Shown: piece by piece, positions 20,001 through 30,300 of the stretch | How the letters are laid out: each line of letters begins with the position of its first letter | Position numbering within the stretch: the stretch's first letter is position 1 | DNA from: Amoebophrya sp. A120 | Lineage: Eukaryota > Sar > Dinophyceae > Syndiniales > Amoebophryaceae | DNA: 49,112 bases | Direction of reading: 5' to 3' | Assembly: GCA_905178155.1 (NCBI GenBank) | Contig: CAJINV010000023.1 | Location: 32,576-81,687 of the forward strand | The notes under the pieces: generated by a model | Told to the model about the DNA's origin: nothing | The model's input: only the letters and a program-made list of their open reading frames with translations | Database searches by the model: none | Position numbers and translations under genes: made by a program

Positions 20001-22659
20001 GATTCCAGCATCACAAACTTCCAGATAGCATGAGAAAATGTTTCGCATGGGGATCCGCATGAGAAACATTTCGAGCATGACAGTTTAGCATGACAACTAT
20101 GGGGTGGGGACGTTTTTACATAGGATAGAAAGAGCTCTCCATGCTCCCAGAAGCCAGCGTAAACCTGGAGTGTTGGCTGGACGACGACGTCGACTTCCAC
20201 TTGGACCTGAAACGCGCCGATTTGGAACACGCACTAGAAAAGGAGCTTAAATTACTGGAAGAACTGGTAAAAGACGTCGCAGCACCGGCTGTAAAAATTG
20301 CAGGCGGAGATGAAGTAGATGTTGGCAACAACGACATTGCTTCTTCATCAAACAAGAAGCTCCACGTGGAAATTGTCGGTGGTGGTGTCCGGATCCCTAT
20401 CGTCGCTAGCACCATCGAGTCTGCGGTGTCAGCAGCAACTGGCGCTACCACGACCCTCGGCCGGGGCCTTGACGGGAGTTCTGCGGTCGCGACCGGCGCT
20501 TGTCTACGCGCGGGGCCGTTGGGGAAGAAGTTTCTACTGGACACAACCCTCGACAGCGCGAAGATCTTCGGGATCAGTGCAACATCTGCCGACGAAGAAA
20601 CGATAAGGGCGTTGGAAGCGAAGATGGAAGGAGTCGAGAACAAAGAAACGGCGAGACTCGAAGCGCTGAACAAATTGGAAGCGTATCTGTTCGAGGGGAA
20701 GAGGATTTTGCAGGATTCGAAGGAAAATACCCTGTTCACAAATCCAAACGCGGGTGAAGACGCGAGTGAGGAAGAGAAAAACGATATCAAATGTAAAAGT
20801 GTCTGGGTCTGGAAGGATGCAACTTGTCATGCTGTTTGTCGACTCTAAAAAAAAATTGTAGTGCATGACCAGCAAAAGGGGCACAATTTGTGCTACACGG
20901 ACAGGGCATTTCTCATGCGGAAGGTGCATCAGGAAGCCCTCTAAAAGTCTGCGATGCTAGACCATGCATTACAGGCATCATGGGTCTAAGAAATATGCAT
21001 GACAAATCTCGCATTCTTCCAGTTCCAGACCCAGACATTTTTGCATTTGATAAACGACAAGGGTAAGCAATTGCTGAAAGAATTCGACGAATTAGAGCTG
21101 TGGTTTCTGGACAATGTTCAGGACGAGGATATCTCGTTAGAGCAGTACGAGGAAAAGTTCAGTCAGATAAAGCACAAATTCGAGAAATCCGGACAGCAGT
21201 ATTTTGAGAAAAAGAAGCAAGAGCAGGAAAAGCTCGAGGCGGAACTGGCAGTTCTCAACGAGCAGAGGAAGCTCGAGCAAGACTCGGCCGACAAGGAGGA
21301 CCACGACAGCCGAAAGCTTCCTATGAACCGCAAAAGCATCGCACTCGTCGTAGTAATTGCAAGCATGCGTCACGAATCTTTTTCTTAAGGTAAATCCGCA
21401 TTTACAAATTTTACTATCCATGCTGAGGAAATTTGTAATGCATCTAATATACGAGGAGTGCGATACTTTTGCAATTCATACTTCCGAACAAGGAACGACT
21501 CCGGATGGCGGAGAAGCAACGGGTTGAGGGGAACGAGCTGTTTAAGGCTGGGGTCTACCAGGAAGCCATCCAGCGGTACCAGAAAGCGCACGTGAACCTG
21601 TCGAAGTTGTTCGATTTGAGTCCGGAAGACACGGAAGAAAAAGACAAAATCGGCTTGTCCTGCTACCTGAACACCGCGATGTGCTATTTGAAGGGGGTAG
21701 AATTTTGATTTCTGTGGATGGTTTAGAAATCGCGTCACAATCAAATTAAGTTTGTTTAGCATTTTTACAAAGGAAATTCAAATTTGTTACGCCGATTTAC
21801 AACTCTAAAAATTGATGAGATGTGTATATCGCATGATTAACTAAACAGGTCGACCAGCAGGCTTCCAAGGACGTGCAGCTGCAGCTTTGTCAGAAAGTCG
21901 TATCAAACGCAAATATGTCTCAGACATCGGGAAGGACGCGAACTTGTGATGCGTGTTGCGGATCATACAAAAATCTGTGTTGATGCATGGCTTGCAAAAG
22001 TAGGTGCGCACTTCTGGCCATGCTGACCGGACATTTCTCATGCAGCACAGGCATGACGACCTCCAAGGGGCTCCAGAACCTGTGATCATGTATAGGCCCT
22101 GCATCACAGACTTGGCGGAGCTTGGAAGAACTACATGACAAATCTCAGAATCTTGTTCGAGACGCAGACATGTTTGCATATGCATAAGTCGTTCGCCAGT
22201 GCGATTCCGCGCTTGACATTGACGGAAAGAACGTCAAGGCTCTGTTTCGAAAGGCCACCGCGTTGGAGAAGCTTGGCGACATTGACTCGGCGAGAAAGTG
22301 CTCGAAACTGGGACTCAGTATCGACGAATCAAACGCGGAATTTACGAAACTTGATAAGAAGCTGGAGAGAGTATGACAGTGCACAACCCCTCCTCCCGCC
22401 CATCATTTGTATAGCATGAACAGCAATACGAATTACTACAAGCATCAACAAAAATGCCGGATCTGCATGACAAAGTTGCACTGGATTTTAGTGCTGTTTC
22501 GGCTACCAGAACTTGTCATGCAAACAGTGCCACAGGGCAAAGGGTGGACTTGGCATTTTGCATGACAAACAAGGGGAAGGGGGTTGTGCACTGTCATAGA
22601 GAGCACAAGCGGAGCAGAAGAAAAAGGCACAAAAGATGTACGGAAAAATGTTTGGTTGA
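17027..22659 (+). CDS. Hsp110-type chaperone (Hsp70 superfamily) fused to a C-terminal TPR domain
   Basis: Sixteen exons: 17027-17161, 17346-17424, 17722-17764, 17992-18067, 18383-18436, 18498-18506, 18615-19056, 19211-19282, 19540-19626, 19784-19840, 20133-20784, 21058-21321, 21486-21696, 21849-21900, 22192-22371, 22604-22659. They total 2469 nt, 822 residues plus TGA, with every phase consistent. Residues 1-45 hold the first phosphate loop (FRGVDLGAHHSV) and NRSTPSV. RVIGEAAESLVSKNPKQT follows, then VVLAVPDFFD (about 141-150), FLLLIDVGFS, and VEIVGGGVRIPIV (about 430-442), all typical of the Hsp70/Hsp110 nucleotide-binding domain. Only about 35-40 residues separate this domain from the Hsp110-like helical region (RLEALNKLEAYLFEGKRI), so the beta substrate-binding domain is missing or vestigial. 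Residues from about 657 form a TPR domain of the FKBP/Hop carboxylate-clamp type: EGNELF, LNTAMCYLK, KALFRKA, ending AQKMYGKMFG. Hsp110 proteins are nucleotide exchange factors for Hsp70, and clamp TPRs bind EEVD tails of Hsp70/Hsp90; a co-chaperone role is inferred. Cytosolic, as no targeting signal is seen. Confidence 0.9.
17162..17345 (+). other. GT-AG intron with internal direct repeats
   Basis: This phase-0 spliceosomal intron has donor GTTTTG and acceptor AACACCAG. Inside it, TCTGTAATGCG(T/G)AGAAGC and CATGCTAAAACCCAACA each occur twice, so it may be a decayed introner that now uses canonical borders. Confidence 0.75.
17425..17716. mobile_element. Family G introner
   Basis: The left end TATCCTGAGGAAAAACG is followed by CCCCCACC; the right end is GGTGGGGCCGTTTTTCCATC, TGATA. 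The GACCT duplication is perfect. It is an intron between NPKQT and YTHLASAVFEG of the chaperone. Confidence 0.9.
17765..17986. mobile_element. Family C introner
   Basis: TIRs are TATGAGAGCAGTGCACAACC and GGGAGTTGTGCATTGTCATA, with a perfect AGCTG duplication. Removal gives GKESCVERYGTFW in the chaperone. Confidence 0.92.
18068..18377. mobile_element. Family D introner
   Basis: The left end TATGACAATGACAAATGCCC and right end GGGGGCATTTTTCACTGTAA, TA flank a perfect CCCTC duplication. Removal gives ESVPLGNLFGLYLKK. Confidence 0.92.
18437..18614 (+). other. Intron pair around a 9-nt microexon
   Basis: The donor at 18437 (GTATAAAT) can splice to an acceptor at 18496-18497 (CATACAG). A 9-nt exon ATCGAAGAT (18498-18506, IED) follows, then a perfect GTAAGT donor and an acceptor at 18613-18614. 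Skipping the microexon also keeps frame, so it is either constitutive or a cassette. Confidence 0.5.
19057..19205. mobile_element. Family B introner (reverse orientation)
   Basis: Ends are TATGAATTGCAAAAGTATCG and GATACTTTTGCACAGGATA, with a perfect CAACG duplication. Removal gives EKKSNAETNENKSD. Confidence 0.92.
19283..19534. mobile_element. Family A introner
   Basis: Ends are TATCAAATGTAAAAGTG and TTTTTACATTTGATA, with a perfect GGCAA duplication. Removal gives VKKQATKNLSVYNF. Confidence 0.92.
19627..19778. mobile_element. Family B introner
   Basis: Ends are TATCAATTGCAAAAGCATTG and GATGCTTTTGCACTGCATA, with a perfect TTACA duplication. Removal gives YKQSYSISSKKGF. Confidence 0.92.
19841..20127. 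mobile_element. Family G introner
   Basis: Ends are TATCCTGAGTAAAAACTACG and GACGTTTTTACATAGGATA, with a perfect GAAAG duplication. Removal gives TKALKELSMLPEASVNLE, a conserved Hsp110 stretch, which confirms the junction. Confidence 0.94.
20785..21052. mobile_element. Family A introner
   Basis: Ends are TATCAAATGTAAAAGTG and ATTTTTGCATTTGATA, with a perfect AACGA duplication. Removal gives EEEKNDKGKQLLKEF. Confidence 0.92.
21322..21480. mobile_element. Family B introner
   Basis: Ends are TATGAACCGCAAAAGCATCG and CGATACTTTTGCAATTCATA, with a perfect CTTCC duplication. It lies at the junction between the Hsp110-like helices and the TPR domain (RKLPNKERLRM). Confidence 0.92.
21697..21848 (+). 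other. GT-AG intron inside the TPR domain
   Basis: Donor GTAGAATTTT and acceptor AACTAAACAG give a phase-0, AT-rich 152-bp intron with no TIR. It joins NTAMCYLKG to VDQQASKDVQ. Confidence 0.8.
21901..22186. mobile_element. Family A introner
   Basis: Ends are TATCAAACGCAAATATGTC and TGTTTGCATATGCATA, with a perfect AGTCG duplication. Removal gives CQKVVRQCDSALDIDGKN, the expected TPR helix. Confidence 0.92.
22372..22598. mobile_element. Family C introner
   Basis: TIRs are TATGACAGTGCACAACCCC and GGGTTGTGCACTGTCATA, with a perfect GAGAG duplication. Removal gives KLERAQAEQKKKAQKMYG, matching FKBP-type TPR ends. Confidence 0.93.
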
Positions 22660-25379
22660 GACGAGTACGAGATAGATCGAGTCTATTTTACTGCACAAAC
22701 ATAGAGACGACCCTCGCGACATAATCTAGTTAAACCACGAAAAGGACGATTTTATCTTCGAACAATACAGATAGTAAGTACGAGTACCTGCACCGCACTA
22801 TGGTTGTTCGACTAAGGATAGGAAAATGGTTTCACCTGCTTTTTTAGTAACGCTCTACGCGACAACGTGCTGCTATCACGCAAACGGATTGGAATTCTGT
22901 ACTTGTTGCGCATATTATGCTATGACTACGTGAAGGGTGGATATAGGACCAGTGCGCTTGTTGGCCTACACCTTGCGTTGAAAAGAATCGAATGAAAGAC
23001 TGGGAGTGAAGTCACATACAACGCGACCCGCATCTAATAGCGATAATTGATGATGGACAAGCAACATACTTTTGAATTGGCAAAAGCGATATGTTGTGCA
23101 AGAATTTAAATTTGGAAAAGCAGGCCGAGCGCTGCTGCTGGTGTGTTCATTTCAGAGGAAAAAGCAAGCCGTTCTACTTTGTTCCTACGGATGTAAGTAG
23201 GAACTAAGCGACTTCAACAACAAGCGGATCCCTCTGCTCTCGTCATCATCTGCACTTTGCAGAAGCACCCCTGCCCTGTTGATGATGATGAGCTAGATGT
23301 AGAAAAAGATGATTGCGGCTTCTGTAGTGCCGGTGTAAGAATGATGCTGATATTAAAGGTGGTGTGAAGGTGATGGTGAAGTGGCATGCTCAGCGATGTG
23401 AGAACTCAACTAGGCGCAAGCAAGCGACTGAATCATGATCATTATTTCCCGATTTGACGCGGACAAGAGAAAGACTTGTTGAAAAGAGGAGTCCACGCGG
23501 CGGACAAGATCCACCTGTTGCTGGCGCACAGCAAAGAGGCTTCTTTCCCAATTTTTTGCCTCGAAGTGGATAGGATCATCCAGTACGGTTAGTTCTTTGA
23601 GGTACTCCTGCACTAGAAGGATGGTGTGCAAACTTGTTCCATGGATGTGGTTTTTTTAGCCACGCACGTGCGCAGTTGTTTCATTGATTGATGTGCTGGC
23701 TTCAATAGCCACCGCATTTTTTCCATCTAGTAGAGGACGAACAATGTTGTTCCATCCGTACATACGTACACAGCACGCTGTTGGTTGAATTCACCATCAT
23801 TCTCAATGTTGCCGAATATCAACCTCCTGCTTGCAGTCCAAATTGATCGAAAAAAAATAGGAAAGGATAGAGGTTGTCATGTGCTAAGAAACTTGTGCTT
23901 CTTATGCTATGTTGCCTTAGCCTTCCCGTATCATTCTAAAAGGAGTACTACATGACCAGCCTTTAAAAACGACGCACTACATGACCATCAAGAACAAAAA
24001 AAAACTAACGAAAACAAACAAAAAAACAACAAAAAAACGGTATGTTTTGAAAGTAGGCCATCTTATTCTTATCTCAGCATTGGCTTTTACTTCTTCACAT
24101 ACGAAACTAAAAACGGCGACACTACTTTTGCTCGTGGTTCACAATAAAAATCATTCGGATTCGGCGACAAACAAAAGAACTATCGTATCTATCAACCTCC
24201 CAGAGTAGTAGTATTTAGTTGATGTTGCGCACTCGTGTGTAAAGTATTCCGCACCGCAACTGGATTCATTCGAAATACTTTTTCGATTAATATTTATTAG
24301 GAGGTACCTGCTCTCAGCAAGAAGAGTTTACGAGTTTTCTGTGGCTTGTGAAAGTTTCTGCTAGGCAATATATTTTTTTTTTCAAAACGTGTTGCCGTCT
24401 CACTCGAGGGGGCAGCGTAGTTTTGGATATATATTCGAAAGTATATTTTGTGTCTATGTTAAACTTCAAAGTTCGATTTTTGGTCTTCCTAGTACGCCGC
24501 ACTTTGCTCTTCTCACAAAATCAATAAAGGTAGAACATCAAGAACTAGTAAGTAAGTGTTGCCTATTACGGCTACAGCAGCACCTCGGTTTTCCGTCGCA
24601 AAAAAGTCATTCTATACTTGTTCTTTTTTTGTTCCAATTTATCGAGTTCAGATGTTGAAAACTCAAAAGGAAAACTAGTAAAGAGCCAGTAATGATAGCA
24701 CAACCAATTCCTCCCAAAAAATTACCTTTTGTTTCTTTCTGCGGTACGACCTTATTGATACTGACAGATAATTTATTCTTTTTGTTTGTTTGTTTGTTTG
24801 TTTGTTTGTTCTCATGCGGGAAGGTGGGAACGCGTTTACACACCTTTTTCCTCTAGCGCTACTTCAAGAAAAATCCCTGTTTCGAAAGCCTGTGAAAAAA
24901 GGACAACAACTAAAACCACTTTTCCTACAACCATTGAAAAAAGACATTTATTTTATCGGTTGTGTCAGGTAATAGTTCTCGCGTATTGTTTCTGATCTAA
25001 AGTAGATTTTTTTGCGATTTTTCGAAGGGCAGCTGCACCGACTGGAGCAGGATCAGTTGTATTCATCCGATTCGGTCCAGTTGCTGTGTTGTTTCTCCGA
25101 ACCTGTCGAGTTAGTATTGATGTACTACACCCTTTTCGTAGAACGACAGTGTTTCTATTTTACTTTTCCGTTGTCGACCAACTAGATTCGGTGAATTACA
25201 TTTCACATCGCCTTTATATTTATTCTTCAACAATACGTCGACTTCTGAGTATTACCGACAACTAAGAGCTGCCCCAAACTACCTTTATCACTACGTATGA
25301 TTTTTATCAGTTTCGAAAATAAATTCTACACCCCAAGTATTTACCACGTACAACTACCTGATTTATTTTCCCAAGTCAA
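22660..25379. other. AT-rich intergenic region
   Basis: This is the longest introner-free stretch in the window. It holds homopolymer and purine-rich runs around 23990-24040 and the TTTG microsatellite at 24781-24810. No frame looks like protein. Confidence 0.55.
24781..24810. repeat. TTTG microsatellite
   Basis: About seven uninterrupted TTTG units. Confidence 0.95.
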
Positions 25380-26749
25380 ATGGCGATGAACAGTGAGTCG
25401 AATTCGACCTTCCCGCGGACAACTACGCGGGGCGGGCCGCCCCCGCCGCGTTTATGCATTGCAAATATGTCTGGGTCTGGACGAATGCAACCTGTGATGC
25501 TACCTTTGGATTTTACATAAAATCTGTATTGCATGATGAACAGCATAAAAGGTCCAGTTTTTCGCTACGCGAAGAGGGAATTTCTCATGCGGTATGGGCA
25601 TCAGAAAGTCCTCGCAGAGTCTGTGATGCTACGGCTTGCATCACAGCCATCGTGAGTCATGCAAAATCTGCATGACAAACTTCCAGACCCCGACATATTT
25701 GCATTTGATAGCGTTCGTCCGCAAACAATAACCTACAGCCCGACACCAGTGCCGAGGACTTCTTGCCCACCCCCATCACCTCCTCGAAATTTTCGCCGCC
25801 CACTTCGAAGCCCGCGAACCTACTTTCAATACCGCCGCTTCAAACTACCGCGAAAAGCAGCGGTGGTGGTACTCGGGGTCCTTTTGGGGTGGGGAAGGCC
25901 AAACCTAGTAGCGTCTTTGGAGGAGGAGGAGGAGGAGGAGGTATCCTGTGCAAAAGTATCGTATTTGTAGAAATGCAAGTCTTGCATTACAGATCTTTTT
26001 CTTACGGGAAATCAGCATTACAAATTTTATTTCTGACGCTGAGGAAATTTGCAATGCGTTTATACGAGTGCGATACTTTTGCAGTTCATAGGAGGAGGAG
26101 GACTGGCGTCCTCGCGGGGCCTCGTCGGTCCTCCCGGTGGTCTCGTGCATGCTGAAGGTGCTCATGCTGCTGGTGCTGATCCTGCATCTCTCGGCGATCG
26201 CAAGAAATTTATCCACTGGGCAAATCATGTGTGGTCTGGGTCTGGAATGAAAAAAAGTGGAACAAGTACTTTTGCAACGCTGGTCGGCTACTTCTTGCAT
26301 AATTCTTGCAGAGCCTCCTGTGCCTGTATTGCATAAGCCCCCACCTCTGTTATGTTTTTCACGTCGCAATAAAACGCAGTTTCTAGTACTAATTGGAGCC
26401 ACGAATGACAATAAAGTGTTCTACTGAGAAGTAAGTAAAAATAATCTGCTGTCGTGCTTGGCCACACTAAAAATTGTTGGTTTATTCGTCCAACGGAGCT
26501 CAGTGTCACAAGTTCAAATTTCAGAGCCAGATTGATCTTTCTGTATGCATAAGATCGTGGGAGACCGATGAGTTTTTGGTTCCGATCAAGAAGTCTGATG
26601 ATGCAGCCCAACAGAGAACTAACGTCAAAGGCATTGGAGGAAACAAACGCGAGCGGGCTGTTGACCACGATCGTACTGAAGACGATAGCATCGCCACAGC
26701 CGCGAAACGGGTCTTTACTGGAAAAGGAAAAGGAAAAGGTAAGGAATGA
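25380..26749 (+). CDS. Short Gly/Pro/Ser-rich protein, unknown function
   Basis: Exons are 25380-25452, 25716-25941, 26096-26228 and 26525-26749. They total 657 nt, 218 residues plus TGA. Introns 1 and 2 are introners A and B; intron 3 (26229-26524) is GT-AG. The first three exons sum to exactly 144 codons. The N-terminus (MAMNSESNSTFPRTTTRGGP) leads into a Pro/Ser-rich stretch and a poly-Gly tract that straddles an introner. The last exon has an ordered part (QIDLSVCIRSWETDEFLVPI) and a GKGKGKGKE tail. A GGTAAGG just before the TGA could be a donor, in which case the gene would continue. No family is recognised. Confidence 0.6.
25453..25710. mobile_element. Family A introner
   Basis: Ends are TATGCATTGCAAATATGTC and CATATTTGCATTTGATA, with a perfect GCGTT duplication. 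Removal gives PPPPRSSANNN. Confidence 0.9.
25942..26090. mobile_element. Family B introner
   Basis: Ends are TATCCTGTGCAAAAGTATCG and CGATACTTTTGCAGTTCATA, with a perfect GGAGG duplication inside a GGA triplet run that codes for poly-Gly. Confidence 0.9.
26229..26524 (+). other. GT-AG intron with introner-like remains
   Basis: The donor region GTGTGGTCTGGGTCTGGAA closely resembles the inner part of a family A left end, and GCATAAGCCCCCACC inside recalls family D. The acceptor is AAATTTCAG. The join (IHWANH to SQIDLSV) is phase 0. Confidence 0.55.
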
Positions 26750-27371
26750 ATTTTTCTCTTGCATAAAGCTGCCAATAAGTAGTCCGGGTAGACAACTAGC
26801 TACGTTCTTGAGTAAGTTGTAGGTGTAATAATAAGTTGTAAAGTATTAAACCAATCCCGCCGAACCACATTCTGATAACAAATGACGCTGGAGGTTTATG
26901 TATTTCTGACACGTCATGCTCATGCCTCATGGTGTAATTGAAAAGGACATGTTGTTGAAGAGTGGAAAAACAAAAATTGTATCTGACCACAGGCAAGCCA
27001 TCGTTCGCAACTATAGAGGAGTATGGCAGTGTCAGGATCGAAGTCGACAGTTGAAAAAAATTGTATAATGCATAAAATGCAGCAATCATGCACAGACTGC
27101 CTGTGTAGTTGGAGGGCACGCAAATGAGGGCGATTTTTGTATACAAGGCCGTTTCTTTGGGTCTATTGCGGATAGAGCTGCTATTAAAGTATTGTATGAA
27201 AAATAAAGATGCTTGCTTTGTCCTCCAAACAGAATGACAAAGTGGAGCTATAAATTTGTCATCATGCGCCGGCGCTTGGACTACTAAGTGGTGGTGTCGA
27301 CTTTATGCATTGGAAATTATTTGCTCTTTCAGCTTTGTCGATTTCGATCCTGACGGCTCGATATTTTACAA
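26750..27371. other. Intergenic interval
   Basis: No introner ends. A polypyrimidine-AG at 27322-27332 could be an acceptor, and the frame FVDFDPDGSIFYKW after it is open, but it does not join the neighbouring exons in phase. Confidence 0.4.
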
Positions 27372-30300
27372 ATGGCTTTTGACAGTGCGATTTGGGGAAC
27401 CTTTACTCAAAAATTCGGTTCCGCTGGGAAGGAGGGCGGGAAGCCGACCTGTAAAGGAGGAACCGCGAACTACGCTTCTGGGCAAGGTAAGGAAAAGGAA
27501 TTGTTAGAAGTTTTTTCTCATGCATAAGGATAAGCATCAAAGCCCTCCCTCTCCGAAGTTGTACTAGTAAGAATTACGGTTTTGAGTAACAAGTCGCAGA
27601 TGTAGAAGTGTGGAATATATGTTGTTGTGAACCAAGCCGGGTTCATCTTGGCATATTCTTCAAGCGAATCCACACGAAGATGCGTGCGTCATGGTATTGA
27701 AGAGTGAAAATTTTTGAATCATCTCACTACAGGCCCCCCGCTATCGTCCACTACTTCGGGGAGTTGTTTTGGTCCTACTTCTGCCGCGACTACACAGAAA
27801 GGCGGGGCAGCTAGTACTAGTGCGGCTTGGAGAGCGATGCCGAAAACAACTGCACAACCTCCTCCCATCGTTTATGGCGTTCTCAAATGTTTTTACACTC
27901 TCAACTGTTACATGGTTTGTCATGCAGACCATCATAATCGACGCGATCAAGCTACTTCGCATGACAAACTCCCGAAATTATGCGAAACAGGCTGAGAATC
28001 TGTGCCAAGTCTGTCATGCAAGATGCGGAAGGTCACGGCTTTCACTTTTGCCATTCTTGCGTCACAAATTCATGTAACAGTTGAGAATGTAACAGTTGAG
28101 AACGCCATATCGTTTTTGGTGGCTATGCTCCTGTGGATCATCCTCCTCCCGTGACGTTTCCAACCGGCTGTGAGGATTGCAGTGGTGCCCCTGTAGGAGG
28201 TGTCCAGAATGCAACCACATCAGGTGAACAATCGTTTCACCAGCCGGCCAAGTCTACTAGCAACGTCGATCCCGCCCAGCAGGCCATGGACAGCTACGTT
28301 CCACCTACGCAAAAGAGCCAAGACCCCAACCCGGTCCCAGAGCCAGAACCACCGCTGCAGCATCTTCGTGGTCGTGACGAAACTCGGACCGAATCCAGAG
28401 ACTCGCGACGCCGCGCATCGTATCAAATGCAAATATGCTCTGGGTCTGGAAGAGTGCTAGTTTGTCATGCTTGTCTGGCATGACTTTAGAATCTGTGATG
28501 CATGAGCAGGAGAAGGGGCTCTTGCCTGTCATGCAAAAACGCAGTTTGTCATGCGCAGGAAGAAACACACTGCAGCGCGAAAACTTGTCATGCTGGGCTG
28601 CATATTGCAGCGCGCCCACAATTCGTAGATTTGCATCACAAGTTTCCAGACCCAGAGGACATATTTGCAATGCATACATCGCGCCGCGCCGACGGCGCGG
28701 GACGGGACGAACGAGGGAAGACAAGGGGCCGCAGTCGTAGAAGTGCCTCGCGTCATATGCAATTCAAAAGTTGTATCGAATTCGAAAGTACTCATTTTGG
28801 TTTGCATAGTTTTAGGAACAAAAATGAAGGGAAGCACAAAAATGGATTTTGCAATGCCACACTGGGAAGATTCGACAGGAAATCAGTTTCAGAATCAGAT
28901 GTCGCACCGTCTGTCATGCATCAATGCAATGAGTATTAAATGTATGCCCGGGCAGCAGCAGGCTAGCGAGCCTGTGAGCCTAGGCTGAGGATGGTCGGGC
29001 GGTATTTTATGCCCGTGTCCGCCCTCAGCCCTTNGCTGAGGATGGTCGGGCGGTATTTTATGCCCGTGTCCGCCCTCAGCCCTTTAGTTTACGGTAGCCA
29101 GGACTTGAGAAGATTAGTCAGGACAACCCACCGAATTTCGGGGTGGTATTTGTTCGCCTTCTCTTGTTCCCAGGGAGTAACGCCCCTGCCGTTGGTAGTA
29201 AGTCTCGTTTGGCCCGCTTTGCGGATGATCGTTTGGCCCGCTTTGCGGATGATTGGCCCGCTTTGCGGATGATTATTTGGCCCGCTTTGCGGATGATTAT
29301 TGGCCCGCTTTGCGGATGATTATTTGGCCCGCTTTGCGGATGATTGTTTGGCCCGCTTTGCGGATGATTGTTTGGCCCGCTTTGCGGATGATTTGGCTTC
29401 CGCTTGTCGGAAATTTTGGCTTCCGCTTGTCGGAAATTTTGGCTTCCGCTTGTCGGAAATTTTGGCTTTCCGCTTGTCGGAAAATTTGGCTTCCGCTTGT
29501 CGGAAATTTTGGCTTCCGCTTGTCGGAAAATTTGGCTTCCGCTTGTCGGAAATTTTGGCTCCGGCCTTTCGCAAGTTCTGGCTTTCGCTTGTCCGAAGGT
29601 CTAGCTTGGTCCGCTGCGCGGGAATTTTGGATTCCGTAGGTCGGAATATTTCTCGTTGCCAGCTATTTATGCGGGATAGGTGTTGTTTGGCCGTTCTGTC
29701 CTCGGGACAAGGAACGGCGATCGGTCTCGCTTTGCGATGGGAGGAGGGGTCGTTTGGCACTGGCGGTTCGAACCCGTTACCCTTGCGAACTTTCTCCCTG
29801 ACTAGAGCGCTGGACTTCGTTGGATCTGTTGTGAGATAAATATCCGGACTTCCCCTCCCATCGCTATGCGAGACCGAGACTCCGTTTGGTTTGCTATGGG
29901 GCTATGCTAAGCCTGGGCGATCGTGGTTTTTCGTTCTACTTGGCGGACCCTTCTCATAGGCCCGCGTCTTAGTCTATCGGCCCATTGTTCAGCCCGTCGT
30001 CGTTCGTTGCTACGCCTTCATCGATGGGGCGCACCGGTTTCCCAAATTCATCTACTGGTCGCAAGCGCCGCAGCGGGTTCTTTGGGATGCTTCGGCGTAT
30101 CCGGCCTCCGCCGGTGGGTCAGGTGCTCCATCTCCCTGGGCGCCTCGACGACGTGGTGGGGGACTGCTCCCACCGAGCGGCCATCCATTGGGTGGCCCGT
30201 CTGCGGTAACAGCATAAAATTAGCACCAAAAATACGAAGATGCTTTTGCAAAGGATAGGTCGCGGCCACGACTGCAAGCCGCGAAACTACAGAAACAACG

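Larger units (their letters stand above)
28756..30257. mobile_element. Composite family B introner or intron, about 1.5 kb, containing a gap
   Basis: The left end TATGCAATTCAAAAGTTG and right end GATGCTTTTGCAAAGGATA are both B-like, and removal keeps the frame (SASRHGHDCKPRNY). The flanks CGTCA/GGTCG match poorly. The interior holds an ambiguous base flanked by a duplicated hairpin and two tandem arrays, so the true length is unknown. Confidence 0.5.

Noticed and set aside
22660-25379. Short frames on both strands in the AT-rich spacer
   Set aside because: Composition is intergenic, with homopolymers and no splice-compatible neighbours.
29757-29790. GGTTCGAACCC resembling a tRNA T-loop
   Set aside because: No matching acceptor stem, D arm or anticodon arm can be folded around it.
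29253-29840. Open frames across the 20-25 bp tandem arrays
   Set aside because: Peptides are direct translations of simple repeats and lie inside an intron next to an assembly joint.
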